This document shows positions 46,921 through 57,804 of a stretch of 64,000 nt of DNA, piece after piece. The stretch lies in contig CP136064.1 in the NCBI GenBank assembly GCA_032622095.1, positions 47,808,073 to 47,872,072 on the forward strand, given 5' to 3'. This DNA is from Siphonodentalium dalli. Taxonomy: Eukaryota > Mollusca > Scaphopoda > Gadilida > Siphonodentaliidae. Each line of letters starts with the position of its first letter. Position 1 is the stretch's first letter. The translations under genes were made by a program, and so were the position numbers. The notes below the pieces were generated by a model. That model made no database searches. It saw only the letters and a list, made by a program, of their open reading frames with translations, and was not told the origin of the DNA.

Positions 46921-47790
46921 TTAACCCTTTACCCAACAAACCGGCCAAAACCGGCCAAATAAAGCTTCAACAGCCTAAAATATCTTCGGTCTGTCTCAAT
47001 AGAACTATACAAATATGGATATCATTGGAACCGGCTCCTTGACCACATTGTGATGGTTACAGTTATGCCCTGTGCCAATGCATTCTCTTATATATGCGAG
47101 TCGACCATAGGTCGCCTCGCATATATAAGACAATGCATTGGCCTAAAAAAAAATCTTTTTTTTACCATTCTTTAACAATTTTATAATTTTTAATGTGTTA
47201 AAGGCACGTGCGGCCTTAATTGTCGAAAATATTCATATTTGTTCCAAACACCGTAAACAGAAAAACATTAAAACGCATACAGTTCCGTTCATATATACCA
47301 TGACCATCGCGTAAACAGCATGTTATCATAAAGACCTACTATATTTTACATAAGCAAGAGTCTGATTGTGTTACAGAAGACAGCACAATGCTACTGGCTA
47401 ATCACACACAAATGGCATAAACGCTCTTTATTAGTTCCATATCAGGTATTCACCAACAAAGAACGCTCTTTATGTTTACCATCATAATATAAACAAACAC
47501 AAGAAAAGTAACTTTTTATGCTTTTGTTTACATAACAATGGTCAAACATATGACCATAACATACTGTTTATGCGATATTTCTTATTTGTATACGGACAAA
47601 GTCTATATAGATTTTGATGTTCTTTGTGTTTGTGGCGGTTTTTGACGGGTGGAGATATTTTTACAGGATACCCACCGCCAAGGCCAACCGTGTCTTTAAG
47701 CCAATGCATTCTCTCCATTCTCTCCATAGGTCGCCTCGCATATATAAGAGAATGCATTGGCACAGGCCGTTCTGTTGGGTAAAGGGTTAA
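46921..47790 (+). mobile_element. piggyBac-type MITE PB (copy C) with nested K1
   Basis: TTAA borders and TIRs as in copy A. Hairpin 1 at 47074-47142 has one stem mismatch. Hairpin 2 (47700-47761) is rearranged in its left arm (CTCTCCATTCTCTCC). A K1 element occupies the spacer TTAA, dividing the module. Confidence 0.88.
47198..47699 (-). mobile_element. K1 MITE (copy c), nested in PB copy C
   Basis: TTAA at 47198-47201 and 47696-47699. The uninterrupted PB copies A and E read GTGTTAAGCC at this point, so the insertion duplicated TTAA exactly. Confidence 0.92.
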
Positions 47791-47808
47791 TAATGTATTT
47801 CACCGTAG

Positions 47809-47970
47809 GTGAAGGTCCCAACCCGAAATTGCATGATTTAAGTGACTTTGTGTGTGATTTTGTTTTGCATCGATTACAATCATGCAATTTTCCCCGGGTA
47901 ATATTTCAATGATTATTGTGATATCGGCTCACACAATTCACAAAAAAATATGCAATCTGGGACCACCCCA
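47809..47970 (-). mobile_element. small palindromic MITE (copy 2)
   Basis: GTGAAGGTCCCAACCC at the left and CTGGGACCACCCC at the right. Opposite orientation to 35381-35544. Confidence 0.6.
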
Positions 47971-48190
47971 TACTGTGAAGAAGATTATTGGTGAACAAGT
48001 GTTGACAAAGAAATATATTATCTGCCTTGTTTGTTCAATATTATTACGTTCCCAGTCATAACGTGTGAGTATACATCATAAAGTTCCCAGGTGTTATGCT
48101 AGTGGAATATGATCTATACTGGCGTAGCTAGAATAGAGATCCATGTCATGATGTACAGAGTCGTCACATTGATGCCGAATTATATATACA
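47971..48190 (+). repeat. dispersed repeat shared with 35545-35760
   Basis: Contains GTTCCCAGGTGTTATGCTAG and AGAGATCCATGTCATGATG. Same orientation as its partner although the MITE to its left is flipped. Confidence 0.6.
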
Positions 48191-48938
48191 TTCATCGCCA
48201 GATGATACTAGTTTTGTAACTTATGCACAATGTGCATGCTGCGACGATATATGCACACGATCTAACTTCCAAAAGACAATAAAATTCCTCGCACATATGG
48301 AAAACTACATGAGACTGAGTGATTCCCAACTGCTGTGCAGAGAACAGGAAGCAACCGGACACGGTCATGCAGCATTGACGGTACGATAATAACACACAAA
48401 ACCGCCTCTCCCATACACAATTTGGACGTTGTAAGTTGTTTTAACTAATACACCAATCCCTTTTTAATTTCAAAATTTACAATAAAATAAGTTTAAAGTA
48501 AGCATCTGTGTGATAATACTCAAACACTCATATTCATACGAAGTAGGGGGTCATACGTCTGTGTCAAAAAAAGAACTATTTATATATAATAGAGACCTTT
48601 CGCAAAATCACGAATACGATTACGGATATGGACAATATCCTGCCAGTATACGACCAAAATTCGATATGTACGCACGGGGGTTCTTATGTGAGACGAAATA
48701 TACCCCACTCAGTTCAATTATGTACATATGTGTCAAGGATGTGCCACTGTCCTGCTTGGGGACGCTGTAACAGTATACATATGGTGTATAAGACACGGAT
48801 AAGAACTTGGGACATGAAAGAGAGACACATTTCTTTTTCTATCAAATATATGGGTAACTGAATATATTGGGGCATATGCCGTCTCGCCAATTAACCATCG
48901 TAGGTAAATTGATATGGTGTCCAACTTACAAGGACAGT

Positions 48939-49115
48939 AAGCAATTATTCGATGTGTGTTTTGGGAACAGTCAAAATTGTTGTCCCGATGTATCAGGAAT
49001 GACTATCGAACTGTTGCCCAAGGCCGAAGGCCGAGGGCAACAGTTCGATAGTCATTCCTGATACCGAGGGACAACAATTTTGCCTGTTCCCAAAAGACAC
49101 ATGAAATAATTGCTT
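48939..49115. repeat. 177-bp hairpin with ~80-bp stem
   Basis: The stem runs from AAGCAATTATT through TTTTGGGAACAG, CAAAATTGTTGTCCC and ATCAGGAATGACTATCGAAC to TGTTGCCC. It closes on a 15-base loop, AAGGCCGAAGGCCGA. Only a few mismatched bases and small internal loops occur. Confidence 0.9.
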
Positions 49116-49261
49116 TGTTACCCAATACATTTACTTGTATATAATCAGGTCATTTCTAATTAATCACACTCTTTAAAAGTGACAGTGACAATGCGGAAAT
49201 CCGTTATAATTAAAAAACGAAACCGGAAATAGCCGAAACGTCACGGAAATTGCAAACCATG

Positions 49262-49386
49262 TAACAGTTCGCTCGGAGCCAGTCAACAGTTCGCTCGGGT
49301 CGGGCAACAGTTCACTCGTGACGTCACGAAAGCTGACCGTGATTGCAAACCGGGCAACAGTTCATTCAAGGCGGGCAACAGTTCGT
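49262..49386 (+). repeat. iterated (GG)GCAACAGTTCGCTCG motif
   Basis: Five copies of (C/T)AACAGTTC(G/A)(C/T)TC lie at about 49262, 49284, 49305, 49347 and 49377, irregularly spaced. The same GGGCAACAGTTCG forms the top of the neighbouring hairpin (49035-49047), so it is probably the recognition motif of that element. Confidence 0.75.
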
Positions 49387-49575
49387 TGTGGCGTTACCAA
49401 TGCGAATTTGGGGTTAAGCAGTTAATTCTAAATCCCAATGATTTACGAAGTAAAACTCTACTATTGGGTAACAATATATCCTATCCGTAATCGTAATTTT
49501 GCGAAATGTCTCTAATGTCATCGCACAGAGTATCTCCCCCGCAAGTATGGTTTTCCGCAGATATATACTCTTCTT

Positions 49576-49977
49576 CACATTGTCAATATAGAAAACGATC
49601 ATTCGCATCCCATATAAGGCGACGAGATACAGACGTGGGCGTGTTCTACACTCTAAGGACCATATTAGCTTCGAGAAAACATGAATGGACAAAGTCTGTT
49701 ACACGATGATATTGTACCCCATGATGCATGCATCGTGAGCATACTAAAGATCACTCAAACATGACATACGATGACACAGAGATCCAGCATTGTTATGCGT
49801 CCACTGTGACTGAGAATAAAGAGCTCTAAAGTTCGGACGGACGCGGACACAGTTTTTACACTAAGCCCCATTACTCAACAAAATGAATGGACCTAAATAT
49901 TCACATTGGGTCATATTGGACTTACTCGATTCTAGAATAAGTCCATAGAGGTCTTATGCCCGTTTTTTTTATTTTAT
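49576..49977. other. no gene recognised
   Basis: Unique AT-rich sequence. The stretch around 49895-49935 (CATATTGGACTTA, AATAAGTCCAT) is a weak inverted repeat. Confidence 0.35.
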
Positions 49978-50004
49978 GGCGCGGGTCACAGTGAACACAT
50001 ATGT

Positions 50005-50458
50005 GACCCGCCATATCAAATCCAGTCCTAAGTCGGGATTTTTTTTACCCTGTGCCAATGCATTCTCTTATATATGCGAGTTGGTCGCCTCGCATATATA
50101 AGAGAATGCATTGGCCTAACAATTTTTTACAGTTTTAATAATTTTTTCTTGTAATCTTTAACAATTTTATAATTTCACCCATACAGAGCCCCAGACAAAC
50201 AAGAGCAGACGACACTCTTCTATATGCTTCTATATATGTGTGGGGCTCCCTGCAGGGTAATGGATGTTTTTTTTATTTTATGTCCTAAAAATTGTAAGAA
50301 ACATTTATTTAAAAAAAAATGATAAAAAATTGTTAGGCCAATGCATTCTCTTATATATGCGAGGCGACCTATGGTCGACTCGCATATATAAGAGAATGCA
50401 TTGGCACAGGGTAAAACAAAATCCCGACTTACGACTGGATTTAATATGGCGGGTCAAT
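50005..50458. mobile_element. TIR element D carrying the same hairpin module
   Basis: The outer TIRs (TGACCCGCCATATCAAATCC at the left, complement at the right) continue through AAGTCGGGATTTT straight into ACCCTGTG plus the module hairpins. Hairpin 1 at 50054-50115 has a perfect stem and a 7-base shorter loop; hairpin 2 at 50337-50405 is perfect. The spacer is longer, with an insert containing GAGCCCCA/TGGGGCTC. There are no PB ends and no TTAA borders. A second inverted copy of GTGACCCGC lies immediately to the left (hairpin 49981-50011). Confidence 0.8.
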
Positions 50459-50816
50459 ATTACAAAGATATGCTGATATGGGCTTATTTGGATTTTTAAA
50501 ATAAGTTCAATATGAGCTTATTTTCAGGAGGACATGTTGGGTGGTTCATCATGCAGGATACCAAAGATCATTCAAGTCAGACCACGGTTGCACGACGGGC
50601 TGATGGAACCCATTTCTATATCCTCGCCAAACTTTCGTGAACAGACAGGTCATTGATAGAAAGATGGGATGCTATATTTTCAATATACAGGAAGATATAG
50701 TTTATCAAGTCCAACTTTCTTCCTATCACCCCCTTTGACCATGTCTATACTAAATACTCAGTGAGGAGTAATTATCCCATAGGAAACCTTCAGAAGTGCA
50801 ATAGGTCATTATCTGA
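50459..50816. other. no gene; partly dispersed repeat
   Basis: 50475-50530 (AATAAGTTCAATATGAGCTT) matches 57155-57230 in inverted orientation. The remainder is the start of the degenerate 190-bp repeat. Confidence 0.4.
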
Positions 50817-51440
50817 ATGAAGTGGATATCCTTTCCCCCTAAACTGGGCTATCAACACACTAAAACACAACCAAATCCGATGATCTACGCCCGAGTTACT
50901 AGCTGCAATTTTCATCAAACAAAACATTCAGAAATTCCCAAGTCAAACAAGGACTGTAACTCTGGTGAAAATGATTGGGCCGAATATGTGGAGTGCAATA
51001 CCCCCCCCCACAAGCTGTGAAATCACCACACTAAAGCTCAACTGAATCCGATTATACTTGCCCAAGTTACAAGCTGAATTGTTCTTTCGGACACAAAATT
51101 TACAAATTTCCAAGTCAAACAAGGACCGTAACCCTGGTAAAAATTAACAGACGAAACCAGTAGAATGTGGGTAATTTCTCCCAATCTTTGCCTATCAAAT
51201 ATGCCAAAGCACATTCACATCCGATGATCCATGCCCGAGTTACAAGCTGAAATGTTCGCAAGTCAAACAAGGACCGTAACTCTGGTAAAAATTTATGGAT
51301 AAATCGGTAGTATGTGTGTATCCTTCCCCACAACATGTGCTATCACCATGCCAAAGTACAACGAAATCGGATAATTGACACCAGCGTTACAAGGTGATAT
51401 GTTCGTACGGGCACAAAATTCATAAATTTCCAAGTCGGGA
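50817..51440 (-). repeat. degenerate ~190-bp tandem repeat array, reverse of 32390-33080
   Basis: At least three units share CCAAGTCAAACAAGGACYGT, AACTCTGGTAAAAAT, GCCAAAGYACAAC, AAATCCGAT and GCCCGAGTTACAAGCTG. Orientation is opposite to the array at 32.4 kb. Confidence 0.75.
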
Positions 51441-51725
51441 TACTTAGATACTTACCGTTCGTGCAAATTTGGACAATTCAAAAACAGCACTTAGTGGTTT
51501 ACAAGGCAATCAATACTTATAAACATTTGCGATACAGTTTGCTGACTCGTCAATTGTCTCCCTTTAAATTTAAACAGAGCCATAGTTCAGAAAATATGTC
51601 TAGTTTTCAATGAGCGCCGTTAACTGGCATCAAGTAATCGGATTTTCCAAATATGAGGAACAAATTCTGTGAAGGGGGAATGCTCATCTTTTCGACATCT
51701 TTATGCGAGTTATGAGGACTAAATA
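51441..51725. other. no gene recognised
   Basis: Unique AT-rich sequence. Confidence 0.35.
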
Positions 51726-52029
51726 ATAGTAGCCTGTCATTTGTGCGTTATAAATACATATTATTATTTAACTACATTTGTGTGTTCACCAATAAGTCCA
51801 CCGCTATCGTCAATATACTTCATATATGATAATTTTCCAGAATTCTCATAAATCCATAAATCACACTATTGCTATGGTAACACCATTTTAGGCAACTAGG
51901 CGATAAGAAGCTTGTCATCATTGGTTTCCAATGTCTCCAGTTTATGAGCTTTACGAAAAAATATGTTGCCCAAAATCCCCAATATGTTTTACGAAACCTA
52001 TTTTTTTTTCACAAATGACAGGCTACTAT
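51726..52029. mobile_element. 304-bp TIR element, ATAGTAGCCTGTCATTTGTG ends
   Basis: The first 20 bases are inverted exactly at the right end (52010-52029). No coding capacity. The target duplication cannot be fixed because the flanks are AT-rich. Confidence 0.75.
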
Positions 52030-52054
52030 AAATGGGGTACATAATTTTGTACGG

Positions 52055-52560
52055 CGATGGTGATAATAATGATGAGGTTATGCGGATGGTGGATAATGAT
52101 GATAAATGATGATAAACATGATGAAGATGGTGACCTGAGGACTATGATGCTGATGGCGGTGATGATTATAAATGATGCGGGTGGTGAAGATTGTGAACCT
52201 GACGACTATGATGATGATGATGATGATGATGTTGGGATGATAATAATGATGCGGATGCATGGTGATGGTGAAGTTGGTGGTGACGATGGTGATATTGATG
52301 ACAATAATGATAATGGCTTAATGCCAATTATGAGGATGATGCGGATGAAAAAGAGTGACGATGATGCCGATGTTGGTGGTGATGATAATAATGATGGTGA
52401 TGATGAAGATGGTGACATTGGTGACGACGATGATTATGATAATGATGGTGACGATGAAGATGGTGACATTGGTGACGACGATGATTATGATAATGGCGTT
52501 GGTGATATTTATGAGGATGATGCGGATGAAGATGAGTGATGATGGTGACGATGTTGATGA
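52055..52560 (+). repeat. GAT-rich degenerate minisatellite
   Basis: Repeated GATGATGGTGA-type sequence. A 51-bp unit is duplicated from 52402 and 52453 (GATGAAGATGGTGACATTGG...). The plus-strand 160-codon frame is aspartate/methionine-rich. The minus strand is equally open (His/Ile-rich), so coding is unlikely. Confidence 0.8.
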
Positions 52561-52564
52561 GGAC

Positions 52565-53187
52565 ATCGGTTCTCTGCCACAATAAAATGGAAATCCATAC
52601 AATAGTGGTGATTGTTTATGTAAATATAAGTATATGTTACTTTAATTGTAATGTTGAGTCAACACACATTCACCCAAGAAGTGATGTACTCGGTCATTTA
52701 TAGAGGGAGAATTTTGTGTTAACAAAATGCGATACTTATTTCTTTGACCCCATCCTATGGAATATGAAGTAAACGTTTGCTCGACTGAATGTGTGGCAAA
52801 ACTTTATTATCATGTCATCGAGAAGGAAAGAACGAACAACATATCTAAGGTTAAAATTATGAGAACGTTGGTTCTGTCACAATAAAATGGGAATCCATAC
52901 AATAATGGTCCTTTTTATGTAAATATAAGTATGCTACTTTTTACTATGTATTCTATACTTAATTGTAGTGTTGAGTCAACAAACATTCATCCAAGAAGTG
53001 ATGTACTAGATAATTTATGGAGGGAAAATTTTGTGTTGACAAACCTGCCCATGGATGTGGTACTCTTTGATTTTACCACAGCCTATGGAATATGAAGGAA
53101 ACGTTTGCTCGACTGAATGTGTGGCAAAACTTTATAATCGTTATGTGGTCGGGAAGGAAAGAACGAACAACATATCCAAGGTTAAAA
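52565..53187 (+). repeat. direct duplication of a ~300-bp unit
   Basis: 52565-52858 and 52866-53187 share CACAATAAAATGG, TGTTGAGTCAACA, CAAGAAGTGATGTACT, CGTTTGCTCGACTGAATGTG and AGAACGAACAACATAT. Divergence and small indels show it is moderately old. No conserved frame. Confidence 0.85.
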
Positions 53188-53690
53188 CAAACAGTGCACA
53201 CTGCTAACACATGTGATGATGCAAAGAGCACTTCTGCATGTGCAACCTGAATGCGTTCAAGATAAAAGGTGCTAGCTATTCTAAATTACATCTCTAACGT
53301 AACTTCCACAACTGTTGCTCTACAAATCACAAAGAACAATTCGCTGATTCAGAACTTCAAATAGCTCTGCACTTGATGACACAACTCAAGTGCACGTAGA
53401 GCGGGTGTACGTAACTTATAAATGCTGGTGGCGAATAGCAGTAGTACCTTGATTTTCATCTGACATTTCAACCAAAGGGAGTACATAACGTTATAAACGC
53501 AACATCAAGCTTCTATCTTTAAATGCACATTGGTACGAAGTCTGATGGTATATATTTTTGTAAATTTGGGGCCATACAACTATATACGTCGATGGCAACA
53601 ACAGACGGACAATATAACGATGATGGCTGTGGAGACTATATGGTGAAAATGAGATGAAAATAACCACAACGATAATCAATTCCAACGTAT
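53188..53690. other. no gene recognised
   Basis: Unique AT-rich sequence with short frames only. Confidence 0.35.
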
Positions 53691-53905
53691 AAGGTTGGAA
53701 AATTTCCAACTGATGGCCTTTTCAGTCATAATTTGGACAAAAATTACGAAAATATACGACTATCGGTCTAAAATCCCCACAATCCCCACTAATTACTGGC
53801 TGGACAATCAAACTATACGAATAATTTCAACCTATTTTGGTGTGTAATTACCAACTAATGTTGTGCCAGACATGAAATTTCCAACCGTTTAACATTTTGA
53901 CCAAA
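53691..53905 (+). repeat. dispersed repeat F (copy 3)
   Basis: Contains TTACTGGCTGGACAATCAAA, TTTTGGTGTGTAATTACCAA and GAAATTTCCAACCGTTTAAC, matching copy 1 at 30.3-30.5 kb. Confidence 0.6.
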
Positions 53906-54012
53906 GTTTGGGGTGGAGCAATGGTGATGATGTACAGTTGGAATTCTCTATGGCATTGGACCATTAATAATTGGACATTCTTCAAACATAGCTGGGCTAT
54001 ATCATCAAATTC

Positions 54013-54228
54013 ATTGCTATTGTTTTATTGGGGTTGAATGTCGAGCATGTGCTGCAAACAACCGGCTATCGGCGAGTAACTAACTGCAACCCCACCATAT
54101 AATGATTTCGAGTTACAAAGTCCACGATGATATCATCTGGATTTGAACCCTCATCGCCGGCGCTGGATGGCGAGGCGTCTTGGAGTTGTACCTCTAACAG
54201 ATTGAGCCACCGAGACCCCCCCCCCCCC
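54013..54228 (-). mobile_element. tRNA-derived SINE (copy 3)
   Basis: Reads on the minus strand. The G-rich head and CTCGGTGGCTCAATCTGTTA with its A box are near 54190-54215. The B box GGGTTCAAATCC lies at 54143-54155. The tail AACCCCAATAAAACAATAGC is at 54015-54035. The middle is shorter than in copy 1. Confidence 0.8.
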
Positions 54229-55114
54229 AAATTCCTTACCCATAGATCAGTGCACGTGTGATTTTGTTATGGTGGTATATTTCTTCAACGGAAAGAAGTT
54301 ACCAGTACTATGAGCAGCTCACACAGACTTCATTACAGGTCATTCACTTCGCATGTGCCTATATATATATATATGGTTGTCACTGCCAACTCCCGAAAGA
54401 TACTAGTCCACGAATGTCTGGCCAGTATTGGCCCTAGACGTATAGTTGTAATTTTTTTTTTTCGGTGTGATAAGTTTGGATTATTGTTCAGATATTTTGA
54501 CGTGCGATTGATAAACCAATATATCGCAATGCATCATCAGGAAGCAAAAGAACAACGAAAATTACAGGACAAATGTCGGCCATGCAATCGTGGATGTATG
54601 CCAACAACTCTCTGCGTCACCACAAAACACAATGGCAACATTACAGTATAGTAAAGCTTTGAGTATATCATGTAATGAAGAAACATATGTGAGTTCTAAT
54701 GAAGGTTGTGTGCAGTATGCTTTTTGTTGCAGGATTACGCTATTATACGGAGATCATACTCGTGGTGCAAACAATTACTAGAATTAAAGCTGCATGTTAG
54801 TGATAGAAAGAAAAAAGATCCAATTTGTAGTACAATATTAGTGCGCTGATGAGTGTAGTGTATAAGAACGTGCGTACTATACATGACACAGCATGATATC
54901 GTTGTTTTCGCCTTTCAGAAACCGGAATGCAACTTACAATGATGTACACCACATGTCTTACTGCAACGCTTTAGGGTATACTACATTCAGTATAATGATC
55001 AGTTCTAGGATTTTATTGAAATGTGAAAGATCAATGAATGCTTTGAAAAAACTAACCGAAGTCATAGGAATTTTCCGGCTACCCTATGTTCTCTCGTACG
55101 AGACACAATATCTC
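54229..55114. other. no gene recognised
   Basis: A short (AT)n tract lies at 54359-54375. A 113-codon frame (54310-54651) and an overlapping 63-codon frame run through a cysteine-containing stretch (CRPCNRGCMPTTLCV), but no family is recognisable and no splice signals support it. Confidence 0.35.
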
Positions 55115-55617
55115 TTAAAGGTACGGTTGGCCTTGGCGGTGGGTATCCTGTAAAAATATTTCCACCCGTCAAAAACCGCCACAAACAGAAAGAACATCAA
55201 AATGTAGACAGACTTTGTCCGTATACAAATAAGAAATATCGCATAAACAGTATATTATTGTCATTTGTTTGACCATTGTTATGTAAACAAAAAGCATAAA
55301 AAGTTACTTTTCTGGTGTTTGTTTATATTATGATGGTAAACATAAAGAGCGTTCTTTGTTGGTGAATTCCTGATATGGAACAAATAAAGAGCGTTTATGC
55401 CATTTTTGTGTGATTAGCCAGTAGCATTGTGCTGTCTTCTGTAACACAATCAGGCTCTTGCTTAGGTAAAGTATAGTAGGTCTTTATGATAACATGCTTT
55501 TTACGCGATAGTCATTGTATATATGAACGAAACTGTGTGCATTTTAATGTTATTCTGTTTACGGTGATTGGAACAAATGTGAATATTTTCGACAACTAAG
55601 GCCTCGCGTGCCTTTAA
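55115..55617 (+). mobile_element. K1 MITE (copy d)
   Basis: Ends AGGTACGGTTGGCCTTGGCG / AAGGCCTCGCGTGCCT with TTAA on both sides. Same length as copy b. Confidence 0.88.
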
Positions 55618-57233
55618 TTTCTTGATATATCAAAATCCAGTTTCTCAAATTCTGTCAGGAATTTCTATTTTAACATTTGGTACAAGCGATTATTGTGACG
55701 TTCATTAGATCCTGAGTGTCTTTTTGCACGCAGCCATGCGACGATGACCAATACATCGTAAATTTGCCTGGAAAGTTTGTCTTATTTATTTGCAAATCGG
55801 ATGTGCATCTTTAGGCGACCCAGCCAATTGTGGCAGACTATAAAGCCTAGAGACACAGATTCTTCGAGCTATGTCGCCGAAGTCATTGAAAGTTTGAACA
55901 GACGTGTTTGTCTGATATATTCTGTATTCATTTTTAAATTTTGATAGTAAAAAGACGCAGATTGGTCAAGTTTTGAATTTTAGTCGGGCGTCCAACAAAA
56001 TAGAAGATCATCTGTATTGTTAAGAGCGTATTTAATTTTGTTTTGAGCGGCAAATGACCTCAAAATTATCGCAAATTACACCAAAAACAACGAGGCAGCA
56101 TTTTTCAGCGCAACACTGATGCGTTTGGTCGGAAATATTCAGTGTTTGCGTTGACAACTATGGCGGATCATAATTACATAAGAATAATTTGGTGGCTCAA
56201 ATGTAACAAAAGGCAGCACAGGGCCTTGATTAACATTTCAGGTCAAATGGAGTAATCCCTTGGTAAATAAAAAGACCCTATTCCCTAACTAATGGGGAGT
56301 CACTCTACCTATACAAGTCAGACTATTTCCGAACGGAGAAGTGCAAATATTAAATTGGTTATTGGTATGACCTTGTCCGCGGTGTTCTGATCAATCAATG
56401 GTTGTGGTTCTGACGCCACGGATGAAATAACTGGATAATTTCAAGGATGTGATTATACCAATAACAACGATTAATTATTGAATGGTATACCACGTCCATG
56501 ATGTGGATAATCCATGTCAATTTCCCGACTAACATAGAAACTAAATCATTGTCGAAATCCCTATTTCTCCCATATGTAAGACATATGGAAAACTAAAACA
56601 TTTTCGCAATCACTGTGAAAGACATGCATAGTCACATATTGTGTCCCCGTCACGACACATACGTATGCATATGTCTGAGGTTCACATGAGCCATGTCCAT
56701 TTATGTGGCTAACATTTCAATTTCAACTATGCAGATGCTTGCTTGTTCACACCATATTGCACCATTGTAAAATTTGTATAATGAATTGATGATTCTTATG
56801 TCACATGTGTGATTCTGAATAATCATATTGAAGAAGTTTAAATTTGCACTATCTCTTCCCGACAATACGTCCACCAGCACGCATTTCTTTGAAACTATTT
56901 TGTGATGACACGATTGCTCTATATATTATTAACAGAAACACAGGTGCGCAACAGAAGGAAAAACGCCATGTATTATGAGTTATCTTTGACGTTTTGTCTG
57001 GCAGGCTATCTCTCACTGTCAACATTTTTCATGAATCGGAGCACAAATCCGAATCTTAGGGTGTAAATTCAGATGGGATATCTTCATGTTTGTTACTAAC
57101 TTATACCATTCTCAATTACAAGTTCACTGATCATATGTTAAATCAGCCTGTTCTCCTGACAATAAGCTCATATTGAAATCATTTTTAAAAAAAACAAACA
57201 AATAAGCTCATATCCGCATTATTTGAATCTGTA
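55618..57233. other. no gene recognised
   Basis: No convincing exon. AACTATGGCGGATCA at 56157-56171 could be a start context or an old transposon end. An inverted repeat ATTGGTTATTGGTAT / ATACCAATAAC lies around 56355-56473. The last 75 bp (AATAAGCTCATATTG) match 50475-50530 in reverse. Confidence 0.4.
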
Positions 57234-57804
57234 TTAAAGATACGGGCCGCGTTGGCGCTGGGTATGTGTTAAAATATTCACCTCCGTCAAAATTGTTCTT
57301 ATACCTATCAGAAATATGCCATAAACTGTATGTTTATGTCATTTGTTTTCCTTCGTTATGTAAACAAAAGCAAAATATGACATAAACAGTATAGGCTATT
57401 GTCAAATGTTTTTCCTTTGTTATGTAAACAAAATTGTTATTATACCTATCAGAAATATGGTTACAGAACCTGGCTTTTGTTTAGATCCGGATATGGTAAA
57501 CATAACGAGAGTCATTTGTTACTGTTTTCCTGATATGGACATAATAAAGAGCGTTTATATCATCTGTGTGTGATTAACCAATAGGATTGCGCTGTGCTAT
57601 GTAAACAGAAGCAAAACTTCAGTAACACGAGAAGGTTCTTGTTTGCGTACACTACACCATCGTACATCTGACGACAATATACTATTTACGCGCTGATTAT
57701 GTTTGGCATATGAACAAAACTATATATATTTTAATATTCCTTCTGTTGATGGCGATTTGAACAAATATGAATATTTCTGCAACGAACGTCGCCCGTGCTT
57801 TTAA
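57234..57804 (+). mobile_element. K1 MITE, diverged subfamily (copy e)
   Basis: TTAA borders and ends AGATACGGGCCGCGTTGGCG / GTCGCCCGTGCTT. The core keeps ATAAAGAGCGTTTATATCAT, but the element is longer through a partial internal duplication (CATAAACNGTATN and TATGTAAACAAA segments repeated). Confidence 0.75.

Larger units (their letters stand above)
48530..49575. repeat. 1-kb palindromic element with a long central foldback
   Basis: The outer arms (about 48530-48650 and 49455-49575) are inverted copies sharing AGAGAC-TTTCGCAAAAT and CGATTACGGATA. Inside are the long hairpin at 48939-49115 and the GGCAACAGTTC array at 49262-49386. There is no transposase frame, and target duplications were not recognised. 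It is probably a foldback-type non-autonomous element of unknown family. Confidence 0.55.

Noticed and set aside
49005-49060. rho-independent-type terminator at the strong hairpin
   Set aside because: The stem is far too long, there is no T tract, and the genome is eukaryotic.
52057-52539. 160-residue aspartate-rich frame as an acidic protein gene
   Set aside because: It lies entirely in GAT-type simple sequence, the opposite strand is equally open, and there is no unique N- or C-terminal part.
54310-54781. cysteine-containing receptor- or channel-like exon
   Set aside because: The CRPCNRGCMPTTLCV segment looked suggestive, but two frames overlap, no splice signals fit and no family could be named.
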